Assembly: GCA_937910665.1 (NCBI GenBank)
Contig: CALEPR010000154.1
Coordinates: 1 to 64,000, forward strand
Direction: 5' to 3'
Length of the DNA stretch: 64,000 nucleotides
DNA from: an uncultured Selenomonadales bacterium
GTDB taxonomy: Bacteria; Bacillota; Negativicutes; Selenomonadales; Selenomonadaceae
Part shown: positions 38,390-47,853 of the stretch, piece by piece
Layout: each line of letters opens with the position of its first letter
Numbering within the stretch: the stretch's first letter is position 1
Made by a program: the position numbers and the translations under genes
Notes under the pieces: generated by a model
Seen by the model: the letters and a program-made list of their open reading frames with translations, nothing else
Database searches by the model: none
What the model was told of the DNA's origin: nothing

Positions 38390-41300
38390 TCACGCCATTA
38401 ACGGCTGATTCATTCTGATTTCCAAAATTTTTTCCGAAATTTTGCCGCCAATTTGGTCTGCAAGGTCGCCTAAATTTTCTTTTACCATTTGCATAAATTC
38501 TTGCGGATTTTCCGCGCCGTTCAACTCAAAACTCGCATTTATTCCGCCGAGTTCGATTCCGCCGATTGAATTGTCAACATCTCCGCCGCCGCCTGTAACC
38601 GCACCGTCTTCTGCAGATAAACCTTCGCCGAGTTCGTCATTGTTCGCCCAAAATTCTTTGAGTTGCTGTTCCTGCTTTGCGCGTCTAACCAATAAATCAT
38701 CGTCAGCCGTGATTACATTGTCGGCAAGCCCGCCGTATCCTTCCAGATTTCCAAGTTCGTCAAATTTTGGAGCAACGCCGCTTTCGGAACTTTTGACTGC
38801 GTCAGTTAATTGCTTGTCAGTCGCCGGATTTTTTTCGAGTTTAAATTGGTCGCCGGTTATATTTACACTGTCACCGCCAACAATCGCCGCCGTTTTTTTC
38901 AGCAAATCCACCGCTCTTTTGCGTCGCGATGTTGCAAGCGGAATGATAACTTCGAGACCTGCCTCACCTGCCAAAACTTGTTGCGGGCTTGAAATAAATC
39001 CGCCTTCTGCCTTTGGCGATACATTTCCGCCGCCGCCAAAACTCATAATCGTGCCAGCCGCATTTGAAGCCATCGACGCAAGTGAAGAAATTTTATCGCT
39101 CAACCAACTGCTCAAACTCTCCCACGCAGATTGAATTGTGCCGATTGCTGAATTTATTCCGCTCGCTATCGCCGCTCCTGCCGCACTCGCAACTCCGCCT
39201 AATCCTTCAAACAATCCGCTGAAAAAGCTCGGCAGTTCATTCCACGCAGTTTGAATCGAAGTCAAGCCTTCGTTCGCGTAACTTGAAATCGTGTTGAAAG
39301 CCTCCGACGCGGCATTTGGTATTTGTGAAAATCCTTCGTTGATTGAATTGCCTATCTCAGAAATTTTTTCCGGAATGAAATTTAATTGTTCGCCAATCAT
39401 TTCGCCGACCGCCGAAAAATCCGGCAGGATTGACGCTAAATCAATATCAGCCGTTTTTTCTGCAAGCCACTCGGATAAACTGAAGTCAGGCAGAATGGAA
39501 TTTAAATCAAACGATTCATTTTCTGTCGGCAATTTTTTTTCAGGCGTGACATTTTCTTCGTGCAATGACTGTGCCGCCGCTTTGTTAAACAGCAATTCGT
39601 CCAAAAATTCACCGATTGAAAAATTTTTATCCGACTGTTCGCTTTCAAACTGCTTTTTTGTTTCGCTTTGAGTTTTCTTTCCAATGTCCGAAAAGAAATC
39701 AAAAATGGAACTCGAAATATTTTCTCGGTTGGCTTGCTCGGTTGCAAACTGCCGTTTGGTCTCGCTTTGAACTTGTTGACCATAAGCAATCATCGGAGTT
39801 TGGTTTTGCTCTTGCGCGGCTTGGATTACTTTATTTTGTTTATCCTGTTCGTATGCGGCAAGTGCCTCGAGTTCCTCCGCAGTGCCGCGCCAATAATCTT
39901 TTCCGTAGACGCTGTTATAACCCGTTGCTTCTTGCCAATGTTTATTTACCGCGTCACGTTTTTTGGCAACTTCCTCGCCTTTTCGGATAAGTTCTTGATG
40001 TCTCGCCTCCGCCGCCGCGTTTTGCGCCTCATAATCTTCACTGTGGTTGATTAAATCGTTATGCGCTTGCGACAGCGCAAAATCGCCGCCTTCGCCGCTT
40101 TGCCAACGTTGATTTTCTTCGGCATAATGTTGCTTTCTTTGCCGTTCCGCTTCATCCGCTTCTCTTCGCCGCGTGACATTTCGGCTATAATCTTTTAAAA
40201 CACCTTTGTCCAGCTGTTGTTCTCTTTGAATTTCCTCAATGCCTTCATTGCCTACCTCAAGGAAATTCGCGCGGTTACCCGGATTTTGCTGAGCATTATT
40301 TTCGGCTTGATTCGCAAGGTCAGCCGCTTTCGTGCCTAAAAATTCGCCGAGTATTCCGCCGATAATTCCGCCTACCGTTGTACCAATGACAGGAACAAAC
40401 GAACCGATAGCCGCGCCGAGTGCCGTACCTGCCACAGCACCGACCGCACCATATTCAGCTTGCCTTTCGACTTGATTATTCATTTTCAAAGTACGTTGGC
40501 GAAAATCTTCAGCCGCTTTGACTTCGGCTTGTTGCGCGTTCAGTTGTTCCTGACTGATTCCGTCCATAGATTGAAGGCGTGCAAGTTCCTGTCTGTGATA
40601 AGCGATTGTGGCGTCTGCCTCTGCCAAAGTTTCTTGACTGTGGCTTTTTGCGGAATAGACGCTCATCAATCCGAAAATTCCTGCCAAAACGCTCGCGCCG
40701 CCCGCAACTTTCAATCCGTTTCGTGCCAATCCGCTCAATCCTGTAGGTGAAGTTGTTGGCGGTCTTCCTCCTGCGTTTTGTCCGGCTAAAATTTCTCCGC
40801 GCCGTCTGTAATAATTATCGACGTATGCTTGATTTCCGACCTTGCCGCCGAAATTTCCTGCTCGACCATTTACTACGACGCTGTTTGCGTGAACTACCAT
40901 TGAAGTCACTTGCTGAGATGAGCCAATTCCGCCTAATCCTGTCGGCGAAGTTGTTGGTGTCGGAGGAACGATTCCTGCGCCGATACTCAAACTTTTCAAG
41001 GATTTCATCTTTGTGTAAAGATTTGTCGCCGTCTTCGTAATTTTCAACAGACCGGCGACTAACGCTCCACCTGCCAAGATTGAGCCGATTCCGTCAAGCT
41101 CCAAAAATTTATTTTTCAAACGATTTATCACGTCTATAAAAATTTTTCCGAAGTCGCCAATTTGAATTCCATCGGAAAATAATTCATTCGCCTTTGTGAT
41201 GACATCGGTTATAGTTTGAACAAAACCGCGCAAACTTTCTGAGGCTTCTCCTTTGACCAAATTCCTTTGAAATGCGTCCCACGCAGAGCCTAAAAGCGTA

Positions 41301-42790
41301 ATGTCTCCAGCCAGATTATCCAGCTGAATTTGTGACATTCTTTCTGCCGCGCCGTCACAATCTTGCATGGCGGATTCAATTTTATTCCAATCGTCCTCGC
41401 TACTTAAAAAAGCCGCAATCCAGCCAGGCATTGCTTCCAAGCCCGACAACAAATTTGTCATTTTCATCATTTCTTTGCCGGTGAGTTTGCCACCATTTTT
41501 TTGAGCAGTTTCAAAATAACTCTCCAGTTTCCTGCGAGTGTCGGCGTGGATTTTTTCTCCTGAAATTTGTTCAAAGAAGTCGCTTACTTTGTCCATATCC
41601 ACGCCTTCCTTAAACGCCTTACGGAAATCGCCGACAATATCTTTAAGGCGGCGAATTTCACCTGTTTGTTGGTCTACGAAATCAACGCCTAAAGCATTTT
41701 GAGCAAAGTAAGCGTTTCTCTGGTCGCCGCTTAACCTTGCCAACATCGATTTTAAAGAAGTTCCGGCTTGCGTGTCCTTAATTCCTGCGTTCGCCATTAA
41801 GCCGGTAATCATCATTGCGTCTTCCGCGCCCTGCATTTTTTCTACAGCTGAACCGTTTGCGTACATCGCTTGAATTACAGGCGCGGCATATTTCAAGGTT
41901 TGACCTAATTTCGGAATATCCGTGTTGGCAGTTGTAATAAGTGTCGCCATCATGTCCGCGTAGTGCTTACTGGCTTCTATCATTCTGCCATTGTATTCAA
42001 ACTCCTCACCAGCTTTTAAACCAAATGCAGTCAACGAATCTGTGACAATATCCGAAGTTGTACCAAGATCTGTATTGCCAGCCGCTGCCAAGTTCAAAAT
42101 CGAAGGTAAACCTGCTTTCTGTTGCTCTGTTGTCCATCCAGCCATACCCATATAATACAAACCTTCCGCCGCTTCTTTTGCCGTGAATTTTGTAGTTGCG
42201 CCCATTTTTTCAGCGACTTCCGTCAATTCTTTCATTTGAGCGTTTAACTCTTCAGTTGAAGAAACAGAGCCTGACATAATCGCCTTGACTGCCGACATTT
42301 GTTTTTCAAAACTCATTTGACTTTGAAAGGCGTTGACAACGCCGTAACCGATTCCTGCCGTGCCGAGCATAGTTGCGCCCATTCCGCCCATACCAAGTAA
42401 AGCACCGTCCGCCAATCCTCTGATTCGCCTCGTGGCGTTATCCCGCAAGTTTACGGCTATGGTGTACGCCTTGCCGGTAAGTTGCATTAACTTTGCCTCA
42501 AGACTTCGGATTTTGTTGGTCGCGCCGTCATTTAACCGAAGTGCCAACTGATATGTTTTTCCTGCAAGTCGTTTCAAAAGTTCGTTAATCTTTGAACCGG
42601 CAGGAGTTACTTGGTCAATCAGCCTGACGGTCGCCGAATAAGCTCTTCCAAACGCTCTTTTTAAACGTTCCTGTGTTCGTTGAACAGCGCGGTCGAGAGC
42701 GAGCAAACTGTCCTGCACTTTTCCTAACGCTCCGCCTGTCTGGTCGTTCGTCTGAATTATAATTTCTATAATGTGGTCACTTTGCGCCAA
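38390..42790 (-). CDS. tail tape measure protein
   Basis: The protein of about 1466 residues sets tail length. It has the TP901-type core (FEKQMSAVKAIMSGSVSSTE, GATTKFTAKEAAEGLYYMGM, LADTDIP-like segments), a Gly/Ala-rich hydrophobic zone that may insert in the membrane (GAAIGSFVPVIGTTVGGIIG), and a long charged helical C-terminal half. The TTG at 42790 follows AAGGAG; earlier GTG or TTG starts are possible. A large tape measure suggests a long tail. Confidence 0.93.
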   Translation of the reverse strand: MAQSDHIIEIIIQTNDQTGGALGKVQDSLLALDRAVQRTQERLKRAFGRAYSATVRLIDQVTPAGSKINELLKRLAGKTYQLALRLNDGATNKIRSLEAKLMQLTGKAYTIAVNLRDNATRRIRGLADGALLGMGGMGATMLGTAGIGYGVVNAFQSQMSFEKQMSAVKAIMSGSVSSTEELNAQMKELTEVAEKMGATTKFTAKEAAEGLYYMGMAGWTTEQQKAGLPSILNLAAAGNTDLGTTSDIVTDSLTAFGLKAGEEFEYNGRMIEASKHYADMMATLITTANTDIPKLGQTLKYAAPVIQAMYANGSAVEKMQGAEDAMMITGLMANAGIKDTQAGTSLKSMLARLSGDQRNAYFAQNALGVDFVDQQTGEIRRLKDIVGDFRKAFKEGVDMDKVSDFFEQISGEKIHADTRRKLESYFETAQKNGGKLTGKEMMKMTNLLSGLEAMPGWIAAFLSSEDDWNKIESAMQDCDGAAERMSQIQLDNLAGDITLLGSAWDAFQRNLVKGEASESLRGFVQTITDVITKANELFSDGIQIGDFGKIFIDVINRLKNKFLELDGIGSILAGGALVAGLLKITKTATNLYTKMKSLKSLSIGAGIVPPTPTTSPTGLGGIGSSQQVTSMVVHANSVVVNGRAGNFGGKVGNQAYVDNYYRRRGEILAGQNAGGRPPTTSPTGLSGLARNGLKVAGGASVLAGIFGLMSVYSAKSHSQETLAEADATIAYHRQELARLQSMDGISQEQLNAQQAEVKAAEDFRQRTLKMNNQVERQAEYGAVGAVAGTALGAAIGSFVPVIGTTVGGIIGGILGEFLGTKAADLANQAENNAQQNPGNRANFLEVGNEGIEEIQREQQLDKGVLKDYSRNVTRRREADEAERQRKQHYAEENQRWQSGEGGDFALSQAHNDLINHSEDYEAQNAAAEARHQELIRKGEEVAKKRDAVNKHWQEATGYNSVYGKDYWRGTAEELEALAAYEQDKQNKVIQAAQEQNQTPMIAYGQQVQSETKRQFATEQANRENISSSIFDFFSDIGKKTQSETKKQFESEQSDKNFSIGEFLDELLFNKAAAQSLHEENVTPEKKLPTENESFDLNSILPDFSLSEWLAEKTADIDLASILPDFSAVGEMIGEQLNFIPEKISEIGNSINEGFSQIPNAASEAFNTISSYANEGLTSIQTAWNELPSFFSGLFEGLGGVASAAGAAIASGINSAIGTIQSAWESLSSWLSDKISSLASMASNAAGTIMSFGGGGNVSPKAEGGFISSPQQVLAGEAGLEVIIPLATSRRKRAVDLLKKTAAIVGGDSVNITGDQFKLEKNPATDKQLTDAVKSSESGVAPKFDELGNLEGYGGLADNVITADDDLLVRRAKQEQQLKEFWANNDELGEGLSAEDGAVTGGGGDVDNSIGGIELGGINASFELNGAENPQEFMQMVKENLGDLADQIGGKISEKILEIRMNQPLMA

Positions 42791-42811
42791 TTTGCTCACT
42801 CCTTCCAAAAT

Positions 42812-42970
42812 TTATCGCCGCAAATTATTTTCTTCCTCAATAGCCGCCATTGTTGACGCTCTCACAAATGCGCGTTCAATGTAATTCAATTTTGCGTACT
42901 CGTGCGGCAAAATATGCGACCTCTGAAAAATTGCGTGTAAAAGTCTCAAACTGCCGCCGCTTTTTATGCG
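42812..42970 (-). CDS. tail assembly chaperone T-part, reached by -1 frameshift
   Basis: Reading from the slippery site in the -1 frame gives 52 residues (SLRLLHAIFQRSHILPHEYA, then YIERAFVRASTMAAIEEEN). That resembles the T extension of Firmicutes tail chaperones. No start codon or ribosome site serves it alone, so it is made as a fusion to the G-part. Confidence 0.8.
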   Translation of the reverse strand, partial: RIKSGGSLRLLHAIFQRSHILPHEYAKLNYIERAFVRASTMAAIEEENNLRR

Positions 42971-43437
42971 TTTTTTATGAAGTCGTCCAACTCGTCGCCG
43001 TATCCGCTTAATTCGTTGATTATTTCAAGCACTCTTAATTTTTCGCCGGACTTTAAGACAGCATTCACAACATCGACACCGCTCGCAACGTTCAATTTGT
43101 CCCACGCGCCTTTGTTATCCCAGAGCTTGGCGCGGTCTTCGTCGAGTGTCGCCGTGTAAATAACCTGACTTGCGTATCGCGAACTGTTGAGTTCCTCATT
43201 TCTTTTGCCGCGATTTTTGAGATTTTGGCGGCGACATTTCACCAACTCGTCATCGTTCAGCGGATGAACTCTGAAGGAAAACATTATCTTGCCTCTTCTC
43301 GGAATTGAAATTTTTCTGTACTCAGAGTTATCGGTGAGATAATTCGACGCTTCCAAAAGTGCGTTCACAATGTCGCCTTCATACTCATCAAGTTCGGTTT
43401 CCGTCATTTCGTCGATTGTAAGTTTTTCGTCGCTCAT
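42964..43437 (-). CDS. XkdN-like tail assembly chaperone (G-part)
   Basis: The 157-residue protein (TIDEMTETELDEYEGDIVNA, RRGKIMFSFRVHPLNDDELV, RYASQVIYTATLDEDRAKLW, RVLEIINELSGYGDELDDF) matches XkdN-type chaperones that coat the tape measure during tail assembly. Just before the stop is the slippery heptamer A-AAA-AAC (42976-42970), which allows a -1 shift into the T-part at 42812-42970. Both products are normally needed in a fixed ratio. Confidence 0.88.
   Translation of the reverse strand: MSDEKLTIDEMTETELDEYEGDIVNALLEASNYLTDNSEYRKISIPRRGKIMFSFRVHPLNDDELVKCRRQNLKNRGKRNEELNSSRYASQVIYTATLDEDRAKLWDNKGAWDKLNVASGVDVVNAVLKSGEKLRVLEIINELSGYGDELDDFIKNA
42970..42976 (-). promoter_or_regulatory. 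-1 ribosomal frameshift site (A AAA AAC)
   Basis: The minus-strand codons are ATA-AAA-AAC-GCA-TAA; the heptamer A-AAA-AAC is a canonical -1 slippery site placed two codons before the stop. The -1 frame stays open for 52 further residues with chaperone-like sequence. Confidence 0.85.
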
Positions 43438-43471
43438 CTTTATTCCTCATTTCCGTTTAACCAAAAATTTT

Positions 43472-43930
43472 TCAGGCATAACTCAAAAGATTTTGCAATT
43501 CAGGCGGACAGTTGCAGAACAAACTCCACTGGCGTTTGATAATGTCGCCAATTGTAAAATTCTGTAAATCAATCTGACCGCTCGGTACACAATCGCGGAA
43601 AATCATTCGCTGTTCACTGCCATTGCGTCCTTTCAAAACGCCTTGAAAAGTCCACATAACCGGCTGTCCTACGCTGAACATCGTGAACATATCCTGAATA
43701 AATTCGTCGTCTTCGATTATGCATTGCGTGATGTTCAAACTTACCGAATAACTTGACAAATGTTCGTGAGATTGCGTATCGCCCAAAGGTTGATATGTCG
43801 CATTGGTCACGTTTACTTGTGCGGTAAATGTATCTACTGTGGCAAGAGTTTGTCCTTGTGCGTTTAAAAGCCGTGCGTCTTTACCTGTAAAAACTCTTCG
43901 GACATCTGCCGGGCCTCTATTGTTGTACAT
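43472..43930 (-). CDS. XkdM-like tail tube protein
   Basis: The 152-residue protein fits the XkdM/DUF2001 tail tube: VRRVFTGKDARLLNAQGQTL, VDTFTAQVNVTNATYQPLGD, DMFTMFSVGQPVMWTFQG, and QIDLQNFTIGDIIKRQWSLF. It forms the inner tube under the sheath and lies 11 nt downstream of the sheath gene. Confidence 0.9.
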   Translation of the reverse strand: MYNNRGPADVRRVFTGKDARLLNAQGQTLATVDTFTAQVNVTNATYQPLGDTQSHEHLSSYSVSLNITQCIIEDDEFIQDMFTMFSVGQPVMWTFQGVLKGRNGSEQRMIFRDCVPSGQIDLQNFTIGDIIKRQWSLFCNCPPELQNLLSYA

Positions 43931-43941
43931 TCCTTTTCACC

Positions 43942-45426
43942 TCATTCCTCATCAAAACTTTGTCCAAAACGGAACTCATAAGTCAAATAAATATGTTCCA
44001 AACTGTCAATATCGAGAATAGCGAGCGTAAACCAAGCGGAATCGCCTTCAGCCGGATGTGCCGTGTCCTCATAACAATAACTGCCGAGCAACAATTTTTT
44101 CTCCGCAATCATTTCGTTGATAACGGCATTTGCGGCGGCGATGACCGTTGCTCGTCCGTCCGCATCATTATTGATATTTCCAATCAAGCTGTCGTGTGTC
44201 GTGTTTACTCTGTCCATAAGCTCAAAACGAGTTTTTGTGCGGCGGATTTTTTTCCAACCCGCGTCCAATGTCGCGTCAGCTGTCACAAGTGTTGTGATCG
44301 CGCTGTCAATCCAAACTTGGTCTGAATCATTCAAACTTAAAACCAAACAGCCTTTTTGCTCCGCTTTGATAATTTCGCCGTTAGTGAGCGGTTCAATCAA
44401 TTCAAGAGCGTTGTTTATCACATTATGCGTCAAGGAGTTTTCACACGGAACAGCCGCAATCATTCCGCCGAGACGTGCCGCCGCCAACCAGCCTTCAAAA
44501 ATTGTGCCGTCAATTCCTTTCCAACCGTTGAGAATGTAGACGCCTTTTTCATCATTGTAAGCCGCCGCAATTTGTATTCTGGCGTCCAAATCTTGTGAAC
44601 TTTTGCCGCCAACGCAGAAAAATCCTAAATGTCCTGTCTCATAACTTTGCGAAACAAATGAACTCAAAACTTCCGCAACTGCAGGAGAATCGCTGTCGGC
44701 AACAATGCAATTCCATTTAAATCGCTCCAAAACGTTTGTGCCTTTGTCGTAACTTGAAACCGTGACTGTTGGATTTTTTCCGCCGGTTAATTCCGCTTGA
44801 ACAATGTCGTTGAGTTTTCCATTTTCGAGCAATCTTGCGTTGAAATTTTTGTTTGAACTCATCGCGGAAACTAAATTTTCAGCTTCGTTATCTCCGGATT
44901 CAAAAGTTACTCGTGAAAAAATTTCTACGCCGGAATAAATTAAAAGTTCGCGTTGGTCAGTGATTAAATTTGTGCGAACACTCGCCGAAAATTTTCTGTC
45001 GCCAACGTAAGCCGCAGAAATTTCTACCGCATCAAATTCAACGGTTTCAGTCGTCGTCGAAGGCGTAACGGTTGTGTCGGTTGAATCGTCTAAATCATCA
45101 TCAACTTCAACGGTTTTTGTGCCTTTCAAAATAATTTTTGAAACTTCGCCGTCATCACCGCCTACACGCACGGCGCGAATTGTAAGTGCGCCGCCGATAA
45201 AGCCTTCGCGCAAAATTTCCGTGTAATCTCCATAATAATCGCTGAGTTCATTTTGCATCGTCACGTCTAAATCGACTTCTTTGTTGAGTGCGCCCCAGTT
45301 GCTCTGGAAAATGCAAGCAAGAACTCCGTTTGTTGCGCCAGCCGTCGAAACTCCGCCGCCGTTTATTCGACGATAATAAACTCCCGGTCTGACTTTTTTT
45401 TCACCTATCGTAAAAGTTCCAGCCAT
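43942..45426 (-). CDS. XkdK-like contractile tail sheath protein
   Basis: The 494-residue protein shows the sheath pattern: EKKVRPGVYYRRINGGGVST, GVLACIFQSNWGALNKEVDL, then in the C-terminal domain GSYCYEDTAHPAEGDSAWFT and SLEHIYLTYEFRFGQSF. A sheath proves a contractile (myovirus) tail. An acidic Asp/Thr-rich insert (DDDLDDSTDTTVTPSTTTET) near residue 115 is unusual and probably surface exposed. Confidence 0.93.
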   Translation of the reverse strand: MAGTFTIGEKKVRPGVYYRRINGGGVSTAGATNGVLACIFQSNWGALNKEVDLDVTMQNELSDYYGDYTEILREGFIGGALTIRAVRVGGDDGEVSKIILKGTKTVEVDDDLDDSTDTTVTPSTTTETVEFDAVEISAAYVGDRKFSASVRTNLITDQRELLIYSGVEIFSRVTFESGDNEAENLVSAMSSNKNFNARLLENGKLNDIVQAELTGGKNPTVTVSSYDKGTNVLERFKWNCIVADSDSPAVAEVLSSFVSQSYETGHLGFFCVGGKSSQDLDARIQIAAAYNDEKGVYILNGWKGIDGTIFEGWLAAARLGGMIAAVPCENSLTHNVINNALELIEPLTNGEIIKAEQKGCLVLSLNDSDQVWIDSAITTLVTADATLDAGWKKIRRTKTRFELMDRVNTTHDSLIGNINNDADGRATVIAAANAVINEMIAEKKLLLGSYCYEDTAHPAEGDSAWFTLAILDIDSLEHIYLTYEFRFGQSFDEE

Positions 45427-45473
45427 TATTTTTTCATCTCCTTCAATAAAAAAACTCCCGAAGGAGTTAAAAA

Positions 45474-45641
45474 TTATCTCGTGATTTTACCGCTTGCAAA
45501 TTCTTCGACGATTTTTTTTGCCTCGTCAACGGTAAAACTTTTGGCTTTAGAATTTTTTAATGCGGCTTCCACCAGTGCACTTGTGTATTTCGTCCCGAAC
45601 AATTTTTTCGTCGCCGCTGTAATTTCTTCGATTGTGTACAT
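45474..45641 (-). CDS. small hypothetical tail protein
   Basis: The 55 residues MYTIEEITAATKKLFGTKYT to EEFASGKITR form a helical domain like the small YqbN/XkdJ-region proteins preceding the sheath. The ATG follows GGAGAGGAGAT. It overlaps the C-terminal end of the larger gene at 45547-46758 by 95 nt, which is unusual and is discussed in the findings. Confidence 0.65.
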   Translation of the reverse strand: MYTIEEITAATKKLFGTKYTSALVEAALKNSKAKSFTVDEAKKIVEEFASGKITR

Positions 45642-46758
45642 TTTCTATCTCCTCTCCCAAATCAGGTTTAAAATTTCTTTTCTCTGCGCCGAACTCGTTG
45701 CCGTCGGCGATTTTTCTTCTCAACGTCCATAATTTTCTGTTTGAGTTTTCAGAAGTCATCGCAGAGTTTTGTCTGCTTAAATTCTCGTGAAATTTTCTAT
45801 TTTTTTCTGCGACAGCAATACTTTCAGCCGTCTCAAAATTATCAGCCGTTTCATTTTTATCAGCTGAAACAAAATTCTTAGAGTGAAAATTTCTTTCGCC
45901 TAAACTCGAAAAATTTGTTCCAATTAAAATGTGAGCGTAATTCGGCTTTCTCAAAACTCCAAACGTCACGTCGATTGAAATTTGTCCGCTTATCTCGTCT
46001 GCAGAAAAATCTTGCCTCAATTCCTGTACGAACATCGGCGAACCGTCAAGCAAAGTAACTTCGCCGTCCAGCAACAGCGAATAGAAAAATTCCGTCAGCC
46101 ATTCGATTCTGTCTTTCAAACTCGGCGCAAACAAATGAACTTGAATTGTGCCGTCAATTTGCACGTCGGAATTTCTCTGTCTCCTGCTTCTGAAAAATTT
46201 TCGCGAAAAATAAATCGCAGGTCTTTCGCGTGTCGGCTCAAGAAACGGCGGCAACTCACTTTCGCCGATTACAAAAAATTTCTCGTACCAATTCAAAGCG
46301 TATTCGTTCAACGCCGCTATCGCGTCCGGGTCGGAAGTTTTTATCGCAGGATATTCATAAATATCAAAATTCACCAACGCGCCGAAAATTAAATTTTCTT
46401 TGTCGGAAATTTGCTCTTGCATTAACGAAGTATCGCGCCATTTCGCAGAAAAAGTTTCTCCAGCCGTCGGTGTGAAAAAAATTCCTTCCAACGCACTGCG
46501 AATTAAAAATTCAATTTCTTCAGGCGACGCGCTTGTTTCTGAACAAATTATTTCAAAAGATAACGCACCGTAAGTTCCGCGCTCCGCATTTGCAAATTTA
46601 TCAATCGCGAAAATTATTTTCGGATATTGATTTTGTTTTTGCCATTGAATATCTTCTGGAGATTTTTGATAAAAAACTGCCGGTTCTTCGCCGAATTTCG
46701 CCAAAATTTTTACCAACTCTTCATTTTCGACAAGTCGCCGTCTGATTAAATTTTCCAT
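45547..46758 (-). CDS. tail terminator-region protein with atypical C-terminus
   Basis: The first about 280 residues (LVKILAKFGEEPAVFYQKSP, GTYGALSFEIICSETSASPE, RERPAIYFSRKFFRSRRQRN, FSADEISGQISIDVTFGVLR) look like a phage neck or tail-completion protein. The last about 120 residues are Asn/Lys/Glu-rich, low in structure (NETADNFETAESIAVAEKN), and end by overlapping the 55-residue gene by 95 nt. I do not know the family; position between connectors and sheath suggests tail termination. Confidence 0.65.
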   Translation of the reverse strand: MENLIRRRLVENEELVKILAKFGEEPAVFYQKSPEDIQWQKQNQYPKIIFAIDKFANAERGTYGALSFEIICSETSASPEEIEFLIRSALEGIFFTPTAGETFSAKWRDTSLMQEQISDKENLIFGALVNFDIYEYPAIKTSDPDAIAALNEYALNWYEKFFVIGESELPPFLEPTRERPAIYFSRKFFRSRRQRNSDVQIDGTIQVHLFAPSLKDRIEWLTEFFYSLLLDGEVTLLDGSPMFVQELRQDFSADEISGQISIDVTFGVLRKPNYAHILIGTNFSSLGERNFHSKNFVSADKNETADNFETAESIAVAEKNRKFHENLSRQNSAMTSENSNRKLWTLRRKIADGNEFGAEKRNFKPDLGEEIENVHNRRNYSGDEKIVRDEIHKCTGGSRIKKF

Positions 46759-46764
46759 TTTCCG

Positions 46765-47076
46765 TTACTCCGAATCGCCGCTGAGTGTCTCTTCTTTTCC
46801 GAAAGTCATTTCGACGCTCAAAAAATTTTCCAAGTCATTTGAGTAAATTATTGACCATTTTCCTTCAACAATTTCAGAAGATTTTATTTTGAAATATTGC
46901 GCGGAAGTTCTGATGAGCGGCAAAAATAAAATTTGCAAATTTTTTTTGCTGACAGCTACGACAATTCCGTTTCGCGGCTCGTTCCAAGAATGATATTGCG
47001 CTCTGATAAGTCCGCGCTGCTTAATTTCGTCGAGATTAAAAATTTTTTCGTTTTCATCAATCAAAAAATTTTCCAT
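46765..47076 (-). CDS. small head-tail joining region protein
   Basis: From the ATG at 47076 the gene gives 103 residues (MENFLIDENEKIFNLDEIKQ, RNGIVVAVSKKNLQILFLPL, SNDLENFLSVEMTFGKEE). It is beta-rich and located among connector genes. No family is recognised. A longer frame to 47181 overlaps the upstream gene and is not needed. Confidence 0.6.
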   Translation of the reverse strand: MENFLIDENEKIFNLDEIKQRGLIRAQYHSWNEPRNGIVVAVSKKNLQILFLPLIRTSAQYFKIKSSEIVEGKWSIIYSNDLENFLSVEMTFGKEETLSGDSE

Positions 47077-47083
47077 AATAGCC

Positions 47084-47494
47084 TCACAAATTCGCGTAAA
47101 GTGCGTTAATTTTCGGCATTGCGTCATTTTTAATTTTTTGTTTGAAAGGACGCGCCGCCATTTTTCTCGTTCCTTTTTCAAGGAATTGTGAATATTTCAC
47201 GTCACTCTTGATTCGCACGATAATTTTTACTCCACCAGAATTCGGTTCTGCAAAAACAAATTGCCGCCAACGCATACGCAAATTTCCTGTATCCGGCGCA
47301 GGTGTTTGACCCGGTGCTGACGCGATATGCCGTCCGTAACGTCTGCCTGTTCCGTCTTTGGAAAGTGTTGTTATTGCCGAATTTCTCAATTCGTTTACAG
47401 CTCGTCGCGCTCTTGACTGCGCTTTTGCGTTGAGTGTTTGAACTGTCCTATCAACTTCCACGCGAACATATCGCGCCATTTCTGCCGGTGTCAT
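47084..47494 (-). CDS. HK97 gp10-like neck protein
   Basis: The 136-residue basic protein has the gp10-like pattern: RYVRVEVDRTVQTLNAKAQS, TPAPDTGNLRMRWRQFVFAE, KYSQFLEKGTRKMAARPF. The TGNLR and YxxxLExGTxxMxARPF elements are characteristic. It helps join head and tail. Confidence 0.85.
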   Translation of the reverse strand: MTPAEMARYVRVEVDRTVQTLNAKAQSRARRAVNELRNSAITTLSKDGTGRRYGRHIASAPGQTPAPDTGNLRMRWRQFVFAEPNSGGVKIIVRIKSDVKYSQFLEKGTRKMAARPFKQKIKNDAMPKINALYANL

Positions 47495-47507
47495 TTAATT
47501 TTTCCTT

Positions 47508-47852
47508 TCAGGTTGCATCGTTGCGTTCCTCAACATAATACAAAATGAAATATCCGCGCATTGCAACATCATCAACGCCAATGACATAAAAAAAGCGACT
47601 TCCATTGACCAATCTGTCGCCGGGTTTCGCTTTAATTTGTCCGAGTTTTTGTAAAATCGTGTGCGTTATGAGATGTTGGCTTTCTTTCCATTTTTCAATT
47701 TCGCTTGCCTTTGCGTCGGCAATCACGCCGCGAATAATTTCACCTGTCGCCTTAAATTCAAAATTTGTTTTCGGTCTGCCGGATTTATCCAGCGTTTGAG
47801 TTTTTTCTTCAACTAAAAATTTTTCAAACAATCTGCCGTTTTTGAAATACAT
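47508..47852 (-). CDS. head closure-like protein
   Basis: From the ATG at 47852 it has 114 residues: LDKSGRPKTNFEFKATGEI, WKESQHLITHTILQKLGQIK, AKPGDRLVNGSRFFYVIGVD. The pattern (G-x-I, H-T-I, G-D-R, Y-V-x-G-V-D) is that of Firmicutes head-closure (YqbH/XkdH-like) proteins. Position after the connector supports this. Confidence 0.75.
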   Translation of the reverse strand: MYFKNGRLFEKFLVEEKTQTLDKSGRPKTNFEFKATGEIIRGVIADAKASEIEKWKESQHLITHTILQKLGQIKAKPGDRLVNGSRFFYVIGVDDVAMRGYFILYYVEERNDAT

Positions 47853-47853
47853 T

